From contig NZ_CP110341.1 in assembly GCF_026013965.1 (NCBI RefSeq), positions 62,001 through 126,000 on the forward strand: a stretch of 64,000 nt of DNA. The letters run 5' to 3'. Below, piece after piece: positions 48,507-58,374 of this stretch. The notes beneath the pieces were generated by a model. It had not been told where the DNA came from, searched no databases, and saw only the letters and a program-made list of their open reading frames with translations. The position numbers were made by a program, and so were the translations under genes. Within the stretch, counting starts at the first letter, position 1; each line of letters starts with the position of its first letter. This DNA comes from Brevibacterium sp. JSBI002. Lineage in GTDB: Bacteria > Actinomycetota > Actinomycetes > Actinomycetales > Brevibacteriaceae.

Positions 48507-50948
48507 ATGGCAACCTATTCCAGTTCGCTGCGCTCGGGTCTGCCCCGGGTCGAAGGCGGAGACCCCTGGCCCCCGGAGGGCACCATCGGTGAACCCTTGG
48601 AAGAGGGCGCGTCGTGGCTGCCGGAGACTGCCGAGACGGAGGAACTGGATGAAGGTTCCCCCGCCGAGGCGGCCGAGTCCGATGTGACCGAAGCCGAGGA
48701 ATCGACGGGGGCAGATGCTTCCGCTGAAACCGATGAGCCCGTTGAGGATTCGGTCGAGGAGCCTGCTGAGGCAGTTACTTCTGCCGAGGTGCCTCTGCGT
48801 CGTGGTCTTCCGCGCGTCGAGGGTGGAGAGCCTTGGCCGCCGGAAGGCCTTGCTCCTGCCGGAGTGAAGGCCACCGCTGCTTCTGCTGCGCCCGCAGTGT
48901 CGGCCGAAGTACCAGCTGCCGAAGGGGATTCCTCTGTCGAAGATTCGACCGAGGAATCGGCGCCCGTCGAGTCGGACGAAGAGTCCTCGGCCGCTCCTGC
49001 TGCCGCCGCGGCAACGGCTGGAGCCGGCGTGGCTGCAGGCGCTGCCGTCGCCACCTCTGCCTCTGATGATGAGTCGGCTGCGGCAGAACCTGCCGCCGCC
49101 GATGCTCCCGCTGCGGAATCGGCTCCTGCCGCCGAGGTTCCCCTGCGTCGCGGTCTGCCGCGTGTTGCCGGTGGAGATCCTTGGCCGCCGGAAGGCTTCG
49201 CGCCTGCCGGGGTCAAGGCTGCAGGTGGCTCGGCCGCCGGTGCTGCTCCGGCAGCGGCTGTATCCGCTCCTGTCGAGAGCACAGCGGACGAATCCGCGGC
49301 TCAGCCCGATTCCGCCGAAGCCGCCTCGACTGATACGTCAGCCGATTCCACGTCTGAATCGACATCCGCTGCTCCCGCGGCCGCCGCTGCTGGCGCGGGT
49401 GCTGCCGGTGCCGGTGTGGCCGCAGCTGCTGCTGGCCGCTCGGACTCCGGAGAACTCTCCGATGTACCTCTGCGCCGCGGACTTCCCCGCACCGCCGGGG
49501 GAGACCCCTGGCCGCCGGAAGGCTTTGCTCCAGCACGCGCTGCCAAACCTGCCGCAGGCTCGGCCGCCGCTTCGGCTCCGGCTGAAGAGAAGGCCGCAGA
49601 CGCTAAGTCGACCGATGCCGCATCTGCCGAGGCAGACAAGCCGGCCGAGGCGAAGCCGGTTGCAGCTGACGATTCCGCTGAGAAGAAGCCCCAGGGGCGG
49701 CGCACCGGAATCGGCGGCGTCGGTGCCGGCGCGGCAGCCGCAGGTGCGGGAGCCGCCGCCGGCGCAGGTGCCGCAGCAGCGGGAGCCGCCTCGGCGTCGG
49801 AGAAGAAATCTGACGAAGCCGAGAAGAAACCCGCTCAGCGCAAGCCGATGGCCAAGCCTCCAGCGAAGACGGCGGACAAGCCCGCTCAGCGCAAACCGAT
49901 GGCCAAGCCCGCCGCGAAGGCGGACGACAAGGCTGCCGCACGCACCGCGGACAAGCCGGCTGCGAAGACGGCACCGGCCGCGAAGGCCACATCGTCCGGT
50001 TCGGGCAGTACTGCCTCGGCGAAGCCCGCAGCGAAGAAGGAACCGGTCATGATCGGTTCGAAGTCGCTGGGACAGTGGTCCAAACTCGTCGGGCTGGGAC
50101 TCGGCGGACTCATCGTCGTGGCCGGGATCCTCATCCTCGCCGCGCGCGGTGTCACGACCCTGCCGGGCGTGCCGGAGTTCCTCGAACGCTACCCGGGCGA
50201 ATACAACATCCCGGAATTCGTCGATCCCGGTTTCCCGGGCTGGGTGCGGTGGACGCACTTCCTCAACATCTTCTTCATGGTGCTCATCATCCGTTCGGGT
50301 CTGCAGGTGCGTCACCAGCAGAAGCCGCCGGCGTTCTACACCCCGAAGAAGGGCGGGAAGAAGGTCAGCATCAACCTCTGGCTGCACACGAGCCTCGATC
50401 TGCTGTGGCTGGCCAATGGTGTGGTCTTCGTCGTGCTGCTCTTCGTCTCCGGGCACTGGGCACGCATCGTGCCGACCAGTTGGGAAGTCTTCCCGAACGC
50501 GCTGTCGGCGGCGCTGCAGTACGGAACGATGGAATGGCCGATGGAAGATGCGTGGGTCAACTACAACGCTCTCCAGCAGCTGATGTACTTCATCATCGTG
50601 TTCATCGCCGCCCCGCTGGCCGCGATCACGGGTGTGCGGATGAGCGAATGGTGGCCGAAGAACGCGACGACGCTGAACAAGATCTACCCGGCGCCGCTGG
50701 CGCGGGCGATCCACTTCCCGACGATGCTGTTCTTCGTGTTCTTCATCCTCGTCCACGTGTTCCTCGTGTTCACGACCGGACTGCGGCACAACCTCGGCTA
50801 CATGTTCGCGGGTACCGATATGCTCGGTTGGGCCGGACTCGTCTGGTTCCTCATCGCGATGGTCGTGGTCGTGGCCGGTTGGTTCGCCGCCAGGCCGCTG
50901 CTGCTGGCCCCGATCGCGAATCTCTTCGGACGCGTCTCGAGCAGGTAG
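48507..50948 (+). CDS. Membrane cytochrome b with LRRGLPR-repeat N-terminus
   Basis: 813 residues in two parts. Residues 1-510 are soluble, Ala/Glu/Pro/Lys-rich and disordered, with four copies of a motif of the form [19 protein letters not shown] separated by acidic or Ala-rich linkers, ending in KPMAKPxAK-type basic repeats. Residues 520-813 hold about five membrane helices with histidines placed like haem ligands ([33 protein letters not shown] and ILVHVFLVF), fitting a cytochrome b561/b6-type domain. ATG 48507 is one base after the etfA stop. It is a likely membrane acceptor or donor for EtfBA; the repeats may dock soluble partners (inference). Followed by two strong hairpins. Confidence 0.8.
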   Translation: MATYSSSLRSGLPRVEGGDPWPPEGTIGEPLEEGASWLPETAETEELDEGSPAEAAESDVTEAEESTGADASAETDEPVEDSVEEPAEAVTSAEVPLRRGLPRVEGGEPWPPEGLAPAGVKATAASAAPAVSAEVPAAEGDSSVEDSTEESAPVESDEESSAAPAAAAATAGAGVAAGAAVATSASDDESAAAEPAAADAPAAESAPAAEVPLRRGLPRVAGGDPWPPEGFAPAGVKAAGGSAAGAAPAAAVSAPVESTADESAAQPDSAEAASTDTSADSTSESTSAAPAAAAAGAGAAGAGVAAAAAGRSDSGELSDVPLRRGLPRTAGGDPWPPEGFAPARAAKPAAGSAAASAPAEEKAADAKSTDAASAEADKPAEAKPVAADDSAEKKPQGRRTGIGGVGAGAAAAGAGAAAGAGAAAAGAASASEKKSDEAEKKPAQRKPMAKPPAKTADKPAQRKPMAKPAAKADDKAAARTADKPAAKTAPAAKATSSGSGSTASAKPAAKKEPVMIGSKSLGQWSKLVGLGLGGLIVVAGILILAARGVTTLPGVPEFLERYPGEYNIPEFVDPGFPGWVRWTHFLNIFFMVLIIRSGLQVRHQQKPPAFYTPKKGGKKVSINLWLHTSLDLLWLANGVVFVVLLFVSGHWARIVPTSWEVFPNALSAALQYGTMEWPMEDAWVNYNALQQLMYFIIVFIAAPLAAITGVRMSEWWPKNATTLNKIYPAPLARAIHFPTMLFFVFFILVHVFLVFTTGLRHNLGYMFAGTDMLGWAGLVWFLIAMVVVVAGWFAARPLLLAPIANLFGRVSSR
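48528..49528 (+). repeat. Four [11 protein letters not shown] coding repeats
   Basis: Degenerate 57-66 base units at about 48528-48581, 48790-48857, 49137-49200 and 49465-49528, each encoding LR(R/S)GLPR followed by (V/T)xGG(D/E)PWPPEG. The middle residues and synonymous codons vary, so they are old, selected repeats rather than recent copies. Confidence 0.8.
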
Positions 50949-50969
50949 GCGACACCGGACGCATCAGCG

Positions 50970-51003
50970 AAGCCCCGCACGATCGAATGGTCGTGCGGGG
51001 CTT
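50970..51003 (+). terminator. Terminator 1 after the etf-cytochrome operon
   Basis: AAGCCCCGCACGA (50970-50982) and TCGTGCGGGGCTT (50991-51003), perfect 13-bp arms with an 8-base loop. Confidence 0.8.
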
Positions 51004-51027
51004 CGCTGTGTCGGTGAGTACAGTTCC

Positions 51028-51062
51028 AAGGCCCTGTCGGACATGCAGTCCGGCAGGGCCTT
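51028..51062 (+). terminator. Terminator 2 after the etf-cytochrome operon
   Basis: AAGGCCCTG plus CGGAC (51028-51042) pair with GTCCG plus CAGGGCCTT (51048-51062), one mismatch per stem, ending in a T-rich tail. Two hairpins in a row insulate the creatine region downstream. Confidence 0.8.
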
Positions 51063-51107
51063 TCGCCTGCCGCTTTCTGATTGCGCGCAGTTCTGAGCAG
51101 AAATCTC

Positions 51108-51136
51108 TTGACCGGGTGACCGGGACAGAATAATCT
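51108..51136 (+). promoter_or_regulatory. Promoter of the transporter-creatinase operon
   Basis: TTGACC (51108-51113), exactly 17 bases, TAATCT (51131-51136): the best sigma-70-type promoter in the window. The start of transcription should fall near 51143, inside the dyad repeats that follow. Confidence 0.7.
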
Positions 51137-51140
51137 TAAA

Positions 51141-51176
51141 TGCAACGCAGTTGTAAAGAATGCAACACCGCGTTGT
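51141..51176. promoter_or_regulatory. Two tandem TGCAAC/GTTG dyads, likely IclR-type operator
   Basis: TGCAAC (51141-51146) / GTTGTA (51150-51155) and TGCAAC (51161-51166) / GTTGT (51172-51176) repeat at a 20-base interval, placing both on one face of the helix across the transcription start. The IclR gene at 53903 is the obvious candidate regulator. Confidence 0.6.
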
Positions 51177-51202
51177 CACCGTTCACAACGATGGAGAAGA
51201 CA

Positions 51203-52552
51203 ATGAAGTCCGACCTCGCTCCAGAGGACAACGACGCTGTGAAATCAGATGCGTCGGCGACCGCGCAGCCGAATATCGAGCAGAAGCGGACGCTGCGGCG
51301 CGTCGTCTCCGCCAGTTTCGTCGGCAACTTCGTCGAATGGTTCGACTACGGCGTCTACGGGTATTTTGCGACGACCATTGCGATCGTCTTCTTCCCTGAG
51401 TCCGAAGGCAATCTCGCGCTTCTGTCCACCTTTGCGGTCTTCGCCGTCTCCTTCGTCGTCCGCCCCATCGGAGGCTTCATCTGGGGTCATATCGGAGACA
51501 AGATCGGACGACGTTCCGCACTGTCCGTCTCGATTCTCATCATGTCTGTCTCGACCTTTGCGATCGGTCTGCTGCCGAGCTTCGCGGTCGCCGGCTTCCT
51601 CGCTCCGGTGCTGCTGCTCGTCGTCCGCCTCGTCCAAGGATTCTCTGCGGCAGGCGAATATGCGGGGGCCTCGGCGTTCCTCGTCGAATACGCACCACCG
51701 CGGCGACGCGGACTGTACGCGGCAGTGGTTCCCGCCAGCACCGCCACCGGATTGCTATTGGGATCGGTGCTCGCCGCAGTCCTCTCGTCGACGCTGAGCG
51801 ATGGACAGCTGGAGAGCTGGGGTTGGAGGCTCCCATTCTTCCTTGCCGCGCCCATGGGACTGATCGGCCGCTATATCCGAACCCGACTCGAGGACACGCC
51901 GGCATTCCGTGAACTCGCTCAGCAGGATGAAGTGATCAAAGCCCCGGTCTTCGCCATGTTCCGGGACCACTGGCGGCCCCTGGTCATCTCGATGTGCGCA
52001 GTGCTGCTCAACGCCGTCGGGTTCTATGTCGTCCTGACCTATATGCCCACCTATCTCACGACCGAGCTCGGCTATGGGGCTACTGAATCGTTCGTCGCCA
52101 CCACCATCGCTCTCGTCACCTATATCGGTTTCATCCTGCTCACCGGTCTGGCCTCGGATCGGTTCGGTCGCAAGAGGATGCTCATCATCGCGTCAGTCAC
52201 TTTCATCGTCCTCACGGTGCCGGCCTTCATGCTGCTGGACGCCGGCAGCTTCACGCTCGTCGTCCTCGTCGAGATCGGACTCGGAGCCATGCTCACCCTC
52301 AACGACGGCACTCTGCCGAGCTTCCTTGCCGAGATGTTCCCGACACGTATCCGGTACACCGGGTTTGCCGTGAGCTTCAACGTGTCGAACGCCCTGTTCG
52401 GCGGCACCGCACCTTTTATGGCCACTCTGCTCATCGGCCTGACCAATTCGCATCTTGCCCCCGGTTGGTACCTCATGGCTGCGGCCGCAATCTGTCTCGG
52501 TGCAGTCATCTGCGCCAAGGAGACCTTCCATAAGCCTCTGCGCGACGTCTGA
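51203..52552 (+). CDS. MFS transporter, metabolite:H+ symporter type
   Basis: 449 residues, 12 predicted membrane helices. SASFVGNFVEWFDYGVYGYFA is the family opening seen in ProP, shikimate and citrate carriers; GGFIWGHIGDKIGRR is the MFS motif A between helices 2 and 3. Substrates in the family are organic acids and betaine-like compounds. Start ATG 51203 has GGAGAAGA directly upstream; ATGs at 51140 and 51191 lie in or near the operator. It is followed after 68 bases by the creatinase, so creatine (or creatinine) uptake is the likely role (inference). A search for guanidino-compound carriers would decide. Confidence 0.85.
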   Translation: MKSDLAPEDNDAVKSDASATAQPNIEQKRTLRRVVSASFVGNFVEWFDYGVYGYFATTIAIVFFPESEGNLALLSTFAVFAVSFVVRPIGGFIWGHIGDKIGRRSALSVSILIMSVSTFAIGLLPSFAVAGFLAPVLLLVVRLVQGFSAAGEYAGASAFLVEYAPPRRRGLYAAVVPASTATGLLLGSVLAAVLSSTLSDGQLESWGWRLPFFLAAPMGLIGRYIRTRLEDTPAFRELAQQDEVIKAPVFAMFRDHWRPLVISMCAVLLNAVGFYVVLTYMPTYLTTELGYGATESFVATTIALVTYIGFILLTGLASDRFGRKRMLIIASVTFIVLTVPAFMLLDAGSFTLVVLVEIGLGAMLTLNDGTLPSFLAEMFPTRIRYTGFAVSFNVSNALFGGTAPFMATLLIGLTNSHLAPGWYLMAAAAICLGAVICAKETFHKPLRDV

Positions 52553-52620
52553 AGTCGTCCAGAACCCCACCACACCGCCGCGGCACCGAGATGGCGGTGT
52601 CGAACGAATAGGAGAAACCC

Positions 52621-53874
52621 ATGACCACCTTTGCTGACAATGCCTCCGTCGCTGACCTCGAGCGGCTCAAGGTCCTCCACAACGGGTCCAAGACACCGCT
52701 GACCTTCTCCGATGGGGAGATGGAGCGGAGACTGACCGGACTGCGCGCCATTATGGCCGAGAAGGAGCTCGACGCAGTGGTCCTCACCTCTTATCACAAC
52801 ATCAAGTACTACTCGGACTTCCTCTTCACCTACTTCGGTCGCTCATATGCCATGGTCGTCACGGCCGACGACACGGTGACGATCACCGCGAATATCGATG
52901 CAGGCATGCCGTGGCGAACCAGCTACGGGGAGAACATCGTGTACACGGATTGGCGTCGTGACAACTACTACTACGCGATCCAGGAGGGCCTGCGTCAGCG
53001 CGGAATCGGAAACCCGCGCCGTCTCGGCGTCGAGGACGACAACCTGCCCCTCGAGAATCGCAACAGGCTCCAAGATGCCTTCCCTGCAGTGGAACTCGTC
53101 GACATCTCGAAGGAGTCGATGCGCCAGCGGATGATCAAGTCACCCGAGGAGATCGAGGTGATCAAACACAGCGCTCGAATCGGTGACCTCGGCGGTGAGG
53201 CGATCAAGGCCGCCATCACCGAAGGCATCAGCGAGTACGAACTCGCGCTCATCGGCACTGAGGCGATGACTCATGAGATCGCTAGGACGTTCCCTGACCA
53301 GGAGATCCGTGATACCTGGGTGTGGTTCCAATCGGGTATCAACACCGATGGCGCGCACAATTGGGCGACGACCCGCAAGATCCGAAAAGGTGACATCCTC
53401 AGCCTCAACTGCTTCGCCATGCCGACCGGCTATTACACCGCGCTGGAGCGCACACTCTTCTACGGAGAGCCCAACGCTCGGTCGCTCGAGCTGTGGAACG
53501 TCAACGTCGAAGTGCACAAGCGCGGAATCGAACTCATCAAGCCCGGAGCTGTGTGCAAGGACATCGCCGCCGAACTCAATGAGATCTACTTCGAGCACGG
53601 ACTCTTCGAAAACCGCACCTTCGGGTACGGACACTCATTCGGAGTGCTCAGCCACTACTATGGGCGTGAGGCCGGGCTTGAACTGAGAGAAGACATCGAC
53701 ACCGTCATCGAGCCGGGAATGGTCATCTCCATGGAGCCGATGATCACCATTCCCGAGGGGCAGCCGGGTGCCGGCGGTTACCGCGAACATGACATCGTCG
53801 TCGTCGGGGAGAGCGGCTCCGAGGACATCACGAAGTTCCCGTTCGGGGCCGAACACAACATCATTCCGGCCTGA
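52621..53874 (+). CDS. Creatinase (creatine amidinohydrolase)
   Basis: 417 residues, M24/pita-bread fold. Long blocks are nearly those of Pseudomonas creatinase: SGINTDGAHNWATTRKIRKG, SLNCFAMPTGYYTALERTLF, FGYGHSFGVLSHYYGREAGL and ISMEPMITIPEGQPGAGGYR. The catalytic His232, Glu262 and Glu358 of that enzyme correspond to His246, Glu276 and Glu372 here, a constant offset of 14. The reaction is creatine + water to sarcosine + urea, without a metal. ATG 52621 has an AGGAGAAACC site. In one operon with the MFS transporter; sarcosine is consumed by the soxBDAG operon 3 kb downstream. Confidence 0.93.
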   Translation: MTTFADNASVADLERLKVLHNGSKTPLTFSDGEMERRLTGLRAIMAEKELDAVVLTSYHNIKYYSDFLFTYFGRSYAMVVTADDTVTITANIDAGMPWRTSYGENIVYTDWRRDNYYYAIQEGLRQRGIGNPRRLGVEDDNLPLENRNRLQDAFPAVELVDISKESMRQRMIKSPEEIEVIKHSARIGDLGGEAIKAAITEGISEYELALIGTEAMTHEIARTFPDQEIRDTWVWFQSGINTDGAHNWATTRKIRKGDILSLNCFAMPTGYYTALERTLFYGEPNARSLELWNVNVEVHKRGIELIKPGAVCKDIAAELNEIYFEHGLFENRTFGYGHSFGVLSHYYGREAGLELREDIDTVIEPGMVISMEPMITIPEGQPGAGGYREHDIVVVGESGSEDITKFPFGAEHNIIPA

Positions 53875-53890
53875 GGGCCTCGCCGCCGAA

Positions 53891-53896
53891 TATACT
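53891..53896 (+). promoter_or_regulatory. -10 element of a probably leaderless iclR transcript
   Basis: TATACT ends six bases before the ATG at 53903, which is where the transcript would start; no ribosome site is present. Leaderless mRNAs are common in actinobacteria. Confidence 0.5.
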
Positions 53897-53902
53897 CACA
53901 CC

Positions 53903-54601
53903 ATGTCCCGACAATCGCCTGACAACCCACGCCGCGGTGCCTCGGTCATCGAAAACACCGTCGCCATCCTGCGCTGTTTCGCGCCGGACCGGCAGGAGCT
54001 CGGTGTCACCGAGATCGCACCGCGCGTGGGGCTGCACAAGAGTTCGGTGTCGCGGATTCTCGCCTCGCTCGAGCAGGAGGGGATCGTCGAACAGGCGCCG
54101 TCGAAGCGGTATCGGCTTGGGTTGGGCATCATTGCGATCGCCGGCCCCCTGCTGGCCGATCTCGATGTTCGCAGGGCAGCGTATCCCATCCTGCAGGCAC
54201 TCACGCGGGCCACTTCCGAGACGAGTGCGCTGATGGTGTGGGACGGCGCCGAGGCGGTCACCGTCGAACAGGTTCCGAGTCCCGAGCCGGTCAAGCATAC
54301 GTCCAGTCTGGGGTCGAGATATCGTACGGAGGGAAGTGCCTCGGTGAAGGTGTTCCGCGACGCCGGCGACGGCCCGGATCGCGCCGGCGGTCCCGCGTAT
54401 GCACTCAACGATGCCGAAACCTCTCCGCACGAGGTCGGCATCGCCGCACCCGTGCACGACCATCGCGGTGAAGTGGTCGCGGCCGTCCTCATCGCCGCAC
54501 CGAAGTTCCGCACCGATGCGACCCGCATCGCCGAGCTCGGCGAACACTGCGTTCAGGCGGCGGAGCGGGTCTCGCTGCGCCTCGGCGGTTCAGGGAGGTA
54601 G
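53903..54601 (+). CDS. IclR family transcriptional regulator
   Basis: 232 residues, slightly short for the family (about 250). N-terminal winged helix with VIENTVAILRCFAPDRQELG and VTEIAPRVGLHKSSVSRILA, then YRLGLGIIAIAG and an effector domain (ETSALMVWDGAEAVTVEQV, EVGIAAPVHDHRGEVVAAV). Part of the central effector domain, usually with the HxxA/GK cleft, looks shortened (TEGSASVKVFRDAGDG). Likely controls the transporter-creatinase operon through the tandem dyads at 51141-51176 (inference). ATG 53903 with TATACT just upstream; a longer frame from 53768 overlaps the creatinase end and is not supported. Confidence 0.85.
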   Translation: MSRQSPDNPRRGASVIENTVAILRCFAPDRQELGVTEIAPRVGLHKSSVSRILASLEQEGIVEQAPSKRYRLGLGIIAIAGPLLADLDVRRAAYPILQALTRATSETSALMVWDGAEAVTVEQVPSPEPVKHTSSLGSRYRTEGSASVKVFRDAGDGPDRAGGPAYALNDAETSPHEVGIAAPVHDHRGEVVAAVLIAAPKFRTDATRIAELGEHCVQAAERVSLRLGGSGR

Positions 54602-54653
54602 CGACTCTGCATCATTGTGCGATGTCGGGGGCGTGGGCGGGTGAAGTGGGACC

Positions 54654-55316
54654 TCAGCGCAGGGTGGTGCGGACGGTCTTGTCGAATTCGCGGACGTGCT
54701 CGGCGGCGCGGGCGGCGACAGTCTCCTCGTCGCCGTCGAGGATGGCCTCGAGCAGATCGATGTGCTCCCGGATGTGAGTGACGAGATCCGGGATCCCCGG
54801 GATGACGAGGCACCAGATGCGGGTAGCCAGATCATCGAGGCGGATCAGCGTCTCCGACAGGTGCGGATTGTCCACCGAGCTGTAGATGAGGCGGTGGACG
54901 TCGAGGTCGCGTTCCATCAGCGTGCGCTGCTCGTCGGTCGATTCGAGTGCCCTGAGGTCGGCGATCGCGGCCGTGAAATCCGCGCGACGCTCCGTGGTGA
55001 GGTTGCGAGCCGCACGCCTGGCGGCGATGGGCTCGAGTGCTTCGCGCATCTCGGAGATCGTCGACAGATCGGTGAGGTCGACGTTGGTGGCGAAGGTGCC
55101 GCGCCGCGGATAGGACACTACAAGATGATCGCGTTCGAGTCGCTTGAGGGCCTCGCGGATCGGCGTGCGGCCGACCTCGAGCTCGGCACTGAGGGCCGCC
55201 TCGTTGATCGGATCGCCCGGAGCGATGTCGAGCATGATGAGCCGGTGCCGCAGGATCTCATAGGCGTGATTCGCCAAGGACGTCGTCGGTGACGTCGCGT
55301 CGGCGGATGTGCTCAT
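54654..55316 (-). CDS. GntR family regulator (FCD domain) divergent from glyA
   Basis: 220 residues. N-terminal helix-turn-helix (INEAALSAELEVGRTPIREA, LKRLERDHLVVSYPRRGTFA) and an FCD domain: EMREALEPIAARRAARNL, DLDVHRLIYSSVDNPHLSET and REHIDLLEAILDGDEETV, with the metal-binding Asp/His residues. ATG 55316 has a GAGGAGT site; an upstream in-frame start at 55331 adds five residues. Divergent from the glyA-sox operon, so it probably represses it until sarcosine, glycine or a related acid binds (inference). Convergent with IclR, with no hairpin between. Confidence 0.88.
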   Translation of the reverse strand: MSTSADATSPTTSLANHAYEILRHRLIMLDIAPGDPINEAALSAELEVGRTPIREALKRLERDHLVVSYPRRGTFATNVDLTDLSTISEMREALEPIAARRAARNLTTERRADFTAAIADLRALESTDEQRTLMERDLDVHRLIYSSVDNPHLSETLIRLDDLATRIWCLVIPGIPDLVTHIREHIDLLEAILDGDEETVAARAAEHVREFDKTVRTTLR

Positions 55317-55344
55317 GAGAGGACTCCTCATAATCTCTGCGGCA

Positions 55345-55431
55345 GATGTATTGCATCGGCTGGAATTCTCTGCCTACACTACAGGAACGCACCTGATATA
55401 TTAGTTGCTGATCAGCCGGGGTCGGCTGATC
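55345..55431. promoter_or_regulatory. glyA-sox promoter region with operator-like dyad and leader hairpin
   Basis: GATG-TATTG-CATC (55345-55357) is a GntR-like half-symmetric site. TATATT (55397-55402) is a plausible -10. Next comes GATCAGCCG-GGGT-CGGCTGATC (55410-55431), a perfect 9-bp stem placed at the predicted transcript start, so the mRNA would begin with a hairpin. Confidence 0.5.
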
Positions 55432-55452
55432 GTGACAGGTCAAAGGAGATCC

Positions 55453-56844
55453 ATGACAGAGCAACTCGCCAATCCCGCCGCAGCCGGCACGGCCAGTGCC
55501 CCGGCAGGCGCTTCAGCTGGGACCTTCCCCAGCCGCGAACCCGTCGAACTGAGCACCTCGATCGCTGAACTGGATCCGCAGATCGCCGGATTCATCGACG
55601 CCGAACTGGCCCGGCAGCGCGAGGGCCTGGAGATGATCGCCTCGGAGAACCACACCGCCTCGGCCGTCATGGAAGCTCAAGGGTCGGTACTCACGAACAA
55701 GTACGCCGAGGGCTACCCGGGCCGCCGCTACTACGGCGGCTGCGAACACGTCGACGAGATCGAACGCATCGCCATCGACCGCGTCAAGGCACTCTTCGGA
55801 GCCGCGTATGCGAACGTCCAGCCGCACTCCGGCGCCCAGGCCAACGCCTCGGTCATGCACGCACTCATCCGTCCCGGCGACACCGTCCTCGGACTCAACC
55901 TCGCCCACGGCGGCCACCTCACCCACGGAATGAAGATCAACTTCTCCGGCCGCCTCTACTCGATCGTCCCCTACGGTCTCGATGCCGAGACCGGACGCGT
56001 CGACATGGCCGAGGTCGAACGCCTCGCTCACGAGCACCAGCCGAAGCTCATCGTCGCAGGCTGGTCGGCCTACACCCGGCAGCTCGACTTCGCCGAGTTC
56101 CGCCGCATCGCCGATTCCGTCGGTGCCTACCTCATGGTCGATATGGCCCACTTCGCCGGACTCGTCGCCGCCGGACTCCACCCCTCACCGGTCCCGCACG
56201 CCCACGTCGTGTCGTCGACGACGCACAAGACGCTCGGCGGTCCCCGAGGCGGCATCATCCTCACCAATGACGCGGACATCGCGAAGAAGATCAATTCCGC
56301 CGTCTTCCCCGGACAGCAGGGTGGGCCTCTCGAACACGTCATCGCCGGCAAGGCCGTGGCCTTCGGGCTCGCCGCCACCGACACCTTCGTCGACAAGCAG
56401 AAGCGGACCCTGGCCGGGGCGAGCGAACTCGCCCGCCGCCTGACCGAAGACGATGTCGCCGAACGCGGAATCTCCGTCCTCACCGGCGGCACCGACGTCC
56501 ACCTCGTCCTCGTCGATCTGCGCAACTCGACCCTCGACGGAGCCCAGGCCGAAGATCTGCTCGCCCAGATCGGCATCACCGTCAACCGCAATGCCGTTCC
56601 CGACGACCCGCGACCGCCGATGGTCACCTCCGGTCTGCGGATCGGCACACCGGCGCTCGCCAGCCGTGGATTCGGCAGCGAAGCATTCGCCGAGGCGGCC
56701 GACATCATCGCGCAAGCGCTCAAGGCCGGCACGGACGAGAACGGCGCGAGCCCGGAGACCATCGCAGAACTGGGCGAACGCGTCACCCGACTGGCGAACG
56801 ACCACCCCCTGTACCCCACCCTCACCGAGATCGGAGCACGCTGA
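55453..56844 (+). CDS. glyA: Serine hydroxymethyltransferase
   Basis: 463 residues; the core is preceded by about 35 extra Ala/Ser-rich residues. SHMT landmarks: [46 protein letters not shown] and [14 protein letters not shown] with the PLP Lys259. It interconverts glycine plus methylene-tetrahydrofolate and serine. In this operon it takes both products of sarcosine oxidase (glycine and the folate one-carbon unit) to make serine. ATG 55453 has an AAAGGAGATCC site; the frame is open to 55405 without homology. Its TGA overlaps the soxB ATG (TGATG). This is probably an operon-specific copy, not the housekeeping SHMT. Confidence 0.93.
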   Translation: MTEQLANPAAAGTASAPAGASAGTFPSREPVELSTSIAELDPQIAGFIDAELARQREGLEMIASENHTASAVMEAQGSVLTNKYAEGYPGRRYYGGCEHVDEIERIAIDRVKALFGAAYANVQPHSGAQANASVMHALIRPGDTVLGLNLAHGGHLTHGMKINFSGRLYSIVPYGLDAETGRVDMAEVERLAHEHQPKLIVAGWSAYTRQLDFAEFRRIADSVGAYLMVDMAHFAGLVAAGLHPSPVPHAHVVSSTTHKTLGGPRGGIILTNDADIAKKINSAVFPGQQGGPLEHVIAGKAVAFGLAATDTFVDKQKRTLAGASELARRLTEDDVAERGISVLTGGTDVHLVLVDLRNSTLDGAQAEDLLAQIGITVNRNAVPDDPRPPMVTSGLRIGTPALASRGFGSEAFAEAADIIAQALKAGTDENGASPETIAELGERVTRLANDHPLYPTLTEIGAR

Positions 56845-58061
56845 TGGCTGACCAGCTTCCCGAACACCCCGACTTCCTGTGGCGCAATCCGGAGCCGAAG
56901 AAGTCCTATGAAGCCGTCATCGTCGGCGGCGGCGGACACGGCCTGGCCACCGCCTACTATCTGGCGAAGAACCACGGAATGACGAACATCGCCATTCTCG
57001 AGAGGGGTTGGCTCGCCGGGGGCAACATGGCCCGCAACACGACGATCATCCGGTCGAACTACCTGTGGGACGAATCCGCCGCGATCTACGAGAAGTCCCT
57101 CAAGCTCTGGGAGCAGCTGCCCGAAGAGCTCGACTACGACTTCCTCTTCTCCCAGCGCGGCGTGCTCAACCTCGCCCACACCCTCCAGGACGTCCGCGAA
57201 TCCCAGCGCCGGGTGAATGCGAACAAGCTCAACGGCGTCGACGCCGAATGGCTGGACCCCCAGCAGGTGAAGGAAGTCTGCCCGATCATCAACATCGGCG
57301 ACGACCTCCGCTACCCCGTGATGGGCGGCACCTATCAGCCGCGCGCCGGCATCGCCAAGCACGATCACGTCGCCTGGGCCTTCGCCCGCAAGGCCGACGA
57401 GATGGGTGTCGACATCATCCAGAACTGCGAGGTCACCGGCATCGAACGCATCGGCGATCAGGTCGTGGGCGTGCAGACGAACCGCGGACCCATCGCCACC
57501 GAGAAAGTCGCGTTGGCCGTGGCCGGGGACTCCTCGGTGCTCGCCGACATGGCCGGGATCCGCCTGCCGATCCAGACCCACCCGCTGCAGGCACTGGTCT
57601 CCGAACTCTTCGAACCGGTGCACCCGACCGTGGTCATGTCCAACCACGTCCACGTCTACGTCTCCCAAGCGCACAAGGGCGAACTCGTCATGGGCGCCGG
57701 CGTCGACTCCTACAACGGATACGGTCAACGAGGCGGCTTCCACGTCATCGAGGAGCAGCTGGCCGCCGCGGTCGAGCTGTTCCCGATCTTCGCCCGCGCC
57801 CATGTGCTGCGCACCTGGGGCGGCAACGTCGACGTCACCCTCGACGCCTCACCGATCGTGTCGAAGACGGAAGTCCAAGGACTCTACGCCAACTGCGGCT
57901 GGGGCACCGGCGGCTTCAAGGGCACCCCGGCGGCGGGCTTCACCTACGCCCACACCATCGCGAACGACGAACCTCACCCGCTCAACGCCCCATTCGCCCT
58001 CGACCGCTTCGAAACCGGTCACCTCATCGACGAACACGGCGCCGCAGCCGTGGCCCACTGA
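56844..58061 (+). CDS. soxB: Heterotetrameric sarcosine oxidase, beta subunit
   Basis: 405 residues. The dinucleotide fold carries [18 protein letters not shown] (GGGGHG at 28-33). His173 in [13 protein letters not shown] is at the position of the histidine that binds FMN covalently in Corynebacterium TSOX. The subunit also binds non-covalent FAD and holds the sarcosine site, oxidising sarcosine to an imine. Later blocks [13 protein letters not shown] and [13 protein letters not shown] match the family. Coupled to glyA (TGATG overlap) and followed 22 bases later by soxD. Confidence 0.95.
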   Translation: MADQLPEHPDFLWRNPEPKKSYEAVIVGGGGHGLATAYYLAKNHGMTNIAILERGWLAGGNMARNTTIIRSNYLWDESAAIYEKSLKLWEQLPEELDYDFLFSQRGVLNLAHTLQDVRESQRRVNANKLNGVDAEWLDPQQVKEVCPIINIGDDLRYPVMGGTYQPRAGIAKHDHVAWAFARKADEMGVDIIQNCEVTGIERIGDQVVGVQTNRGPIATEKVALAVAGDSSVLADMAGIRLPIQTHPLQALVSELFEPVHPTVVMSNHVHVYVSQAHKGELVMGAGVDSYNGYGQRGGFHVIEEQLAAAVELFPIFARAHVLRTWGGNVDVTLDASPIVSKTEVQGLYANCGWGTGGFKGTPAAGFTYAHTIANDEPHPLNAPFALDRFETGHLIDEHGAAAVAH

Positions 58062-58083
58062 GCGGAAGGAAAGAGACACCGAC

Positions 58084-58374
58084 ATGCTGCTCATCCACTG
58101 CCCGAACTGCGGGCCACGCGACGAAACCGAATTCCACTACGGGGGACAGGCGCACGTTCCCTACCCCGAAGACCCGCACGCCCTGACGGACAAAGAATGG
58201 GCCGAGTACCTCTTCTACCGTGAGAACAGCCGCGGTGCCTTCGCCGAGATGTGGAGCCACAGCGCCGGCTGCCGAAAGTGGTTCAACGCCGTCCGTGACA
58301 CGGCCACCTACGACTTCGCGGCGATCTACCCGATCGGCTCGCCCCGTCCCGACACCCAAGGAGAGGTTCGATGA
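58084..58374 (+). CDS. soxD: Sarcosine oxidase, delta subunit (zinc)
   Basis: 96 residues. Zinc ligands known from the TSOX structure are all present: Cys6 and Cys9 in [15 protein letters not shown], and His59 and Cys63 in [12 protein letters not shown]. The small subunit stabilises the complex. ATG 58084 follows GGAAAGAGACACC; its TGA overlaps the ATG of soxA by four bases (ATGA). Confidence 0.95.
   Translation: MLLIHCPNCGPRDETEFHYGGQAHVPYPEDPHALTDKEWAEYLFYRENSRGAFAEMWSHSAGCRKWFNAVRDTATYDFAAIYPIGSPRPDTQGEVR

Noticed and set aside
48507..50900. Long antisense frames through the etf-cytochrome genes
   Set aside because: They mirror the Ala/Glu-rich coding bias of the real genes, have no ribosome sites and no recognisable domains.
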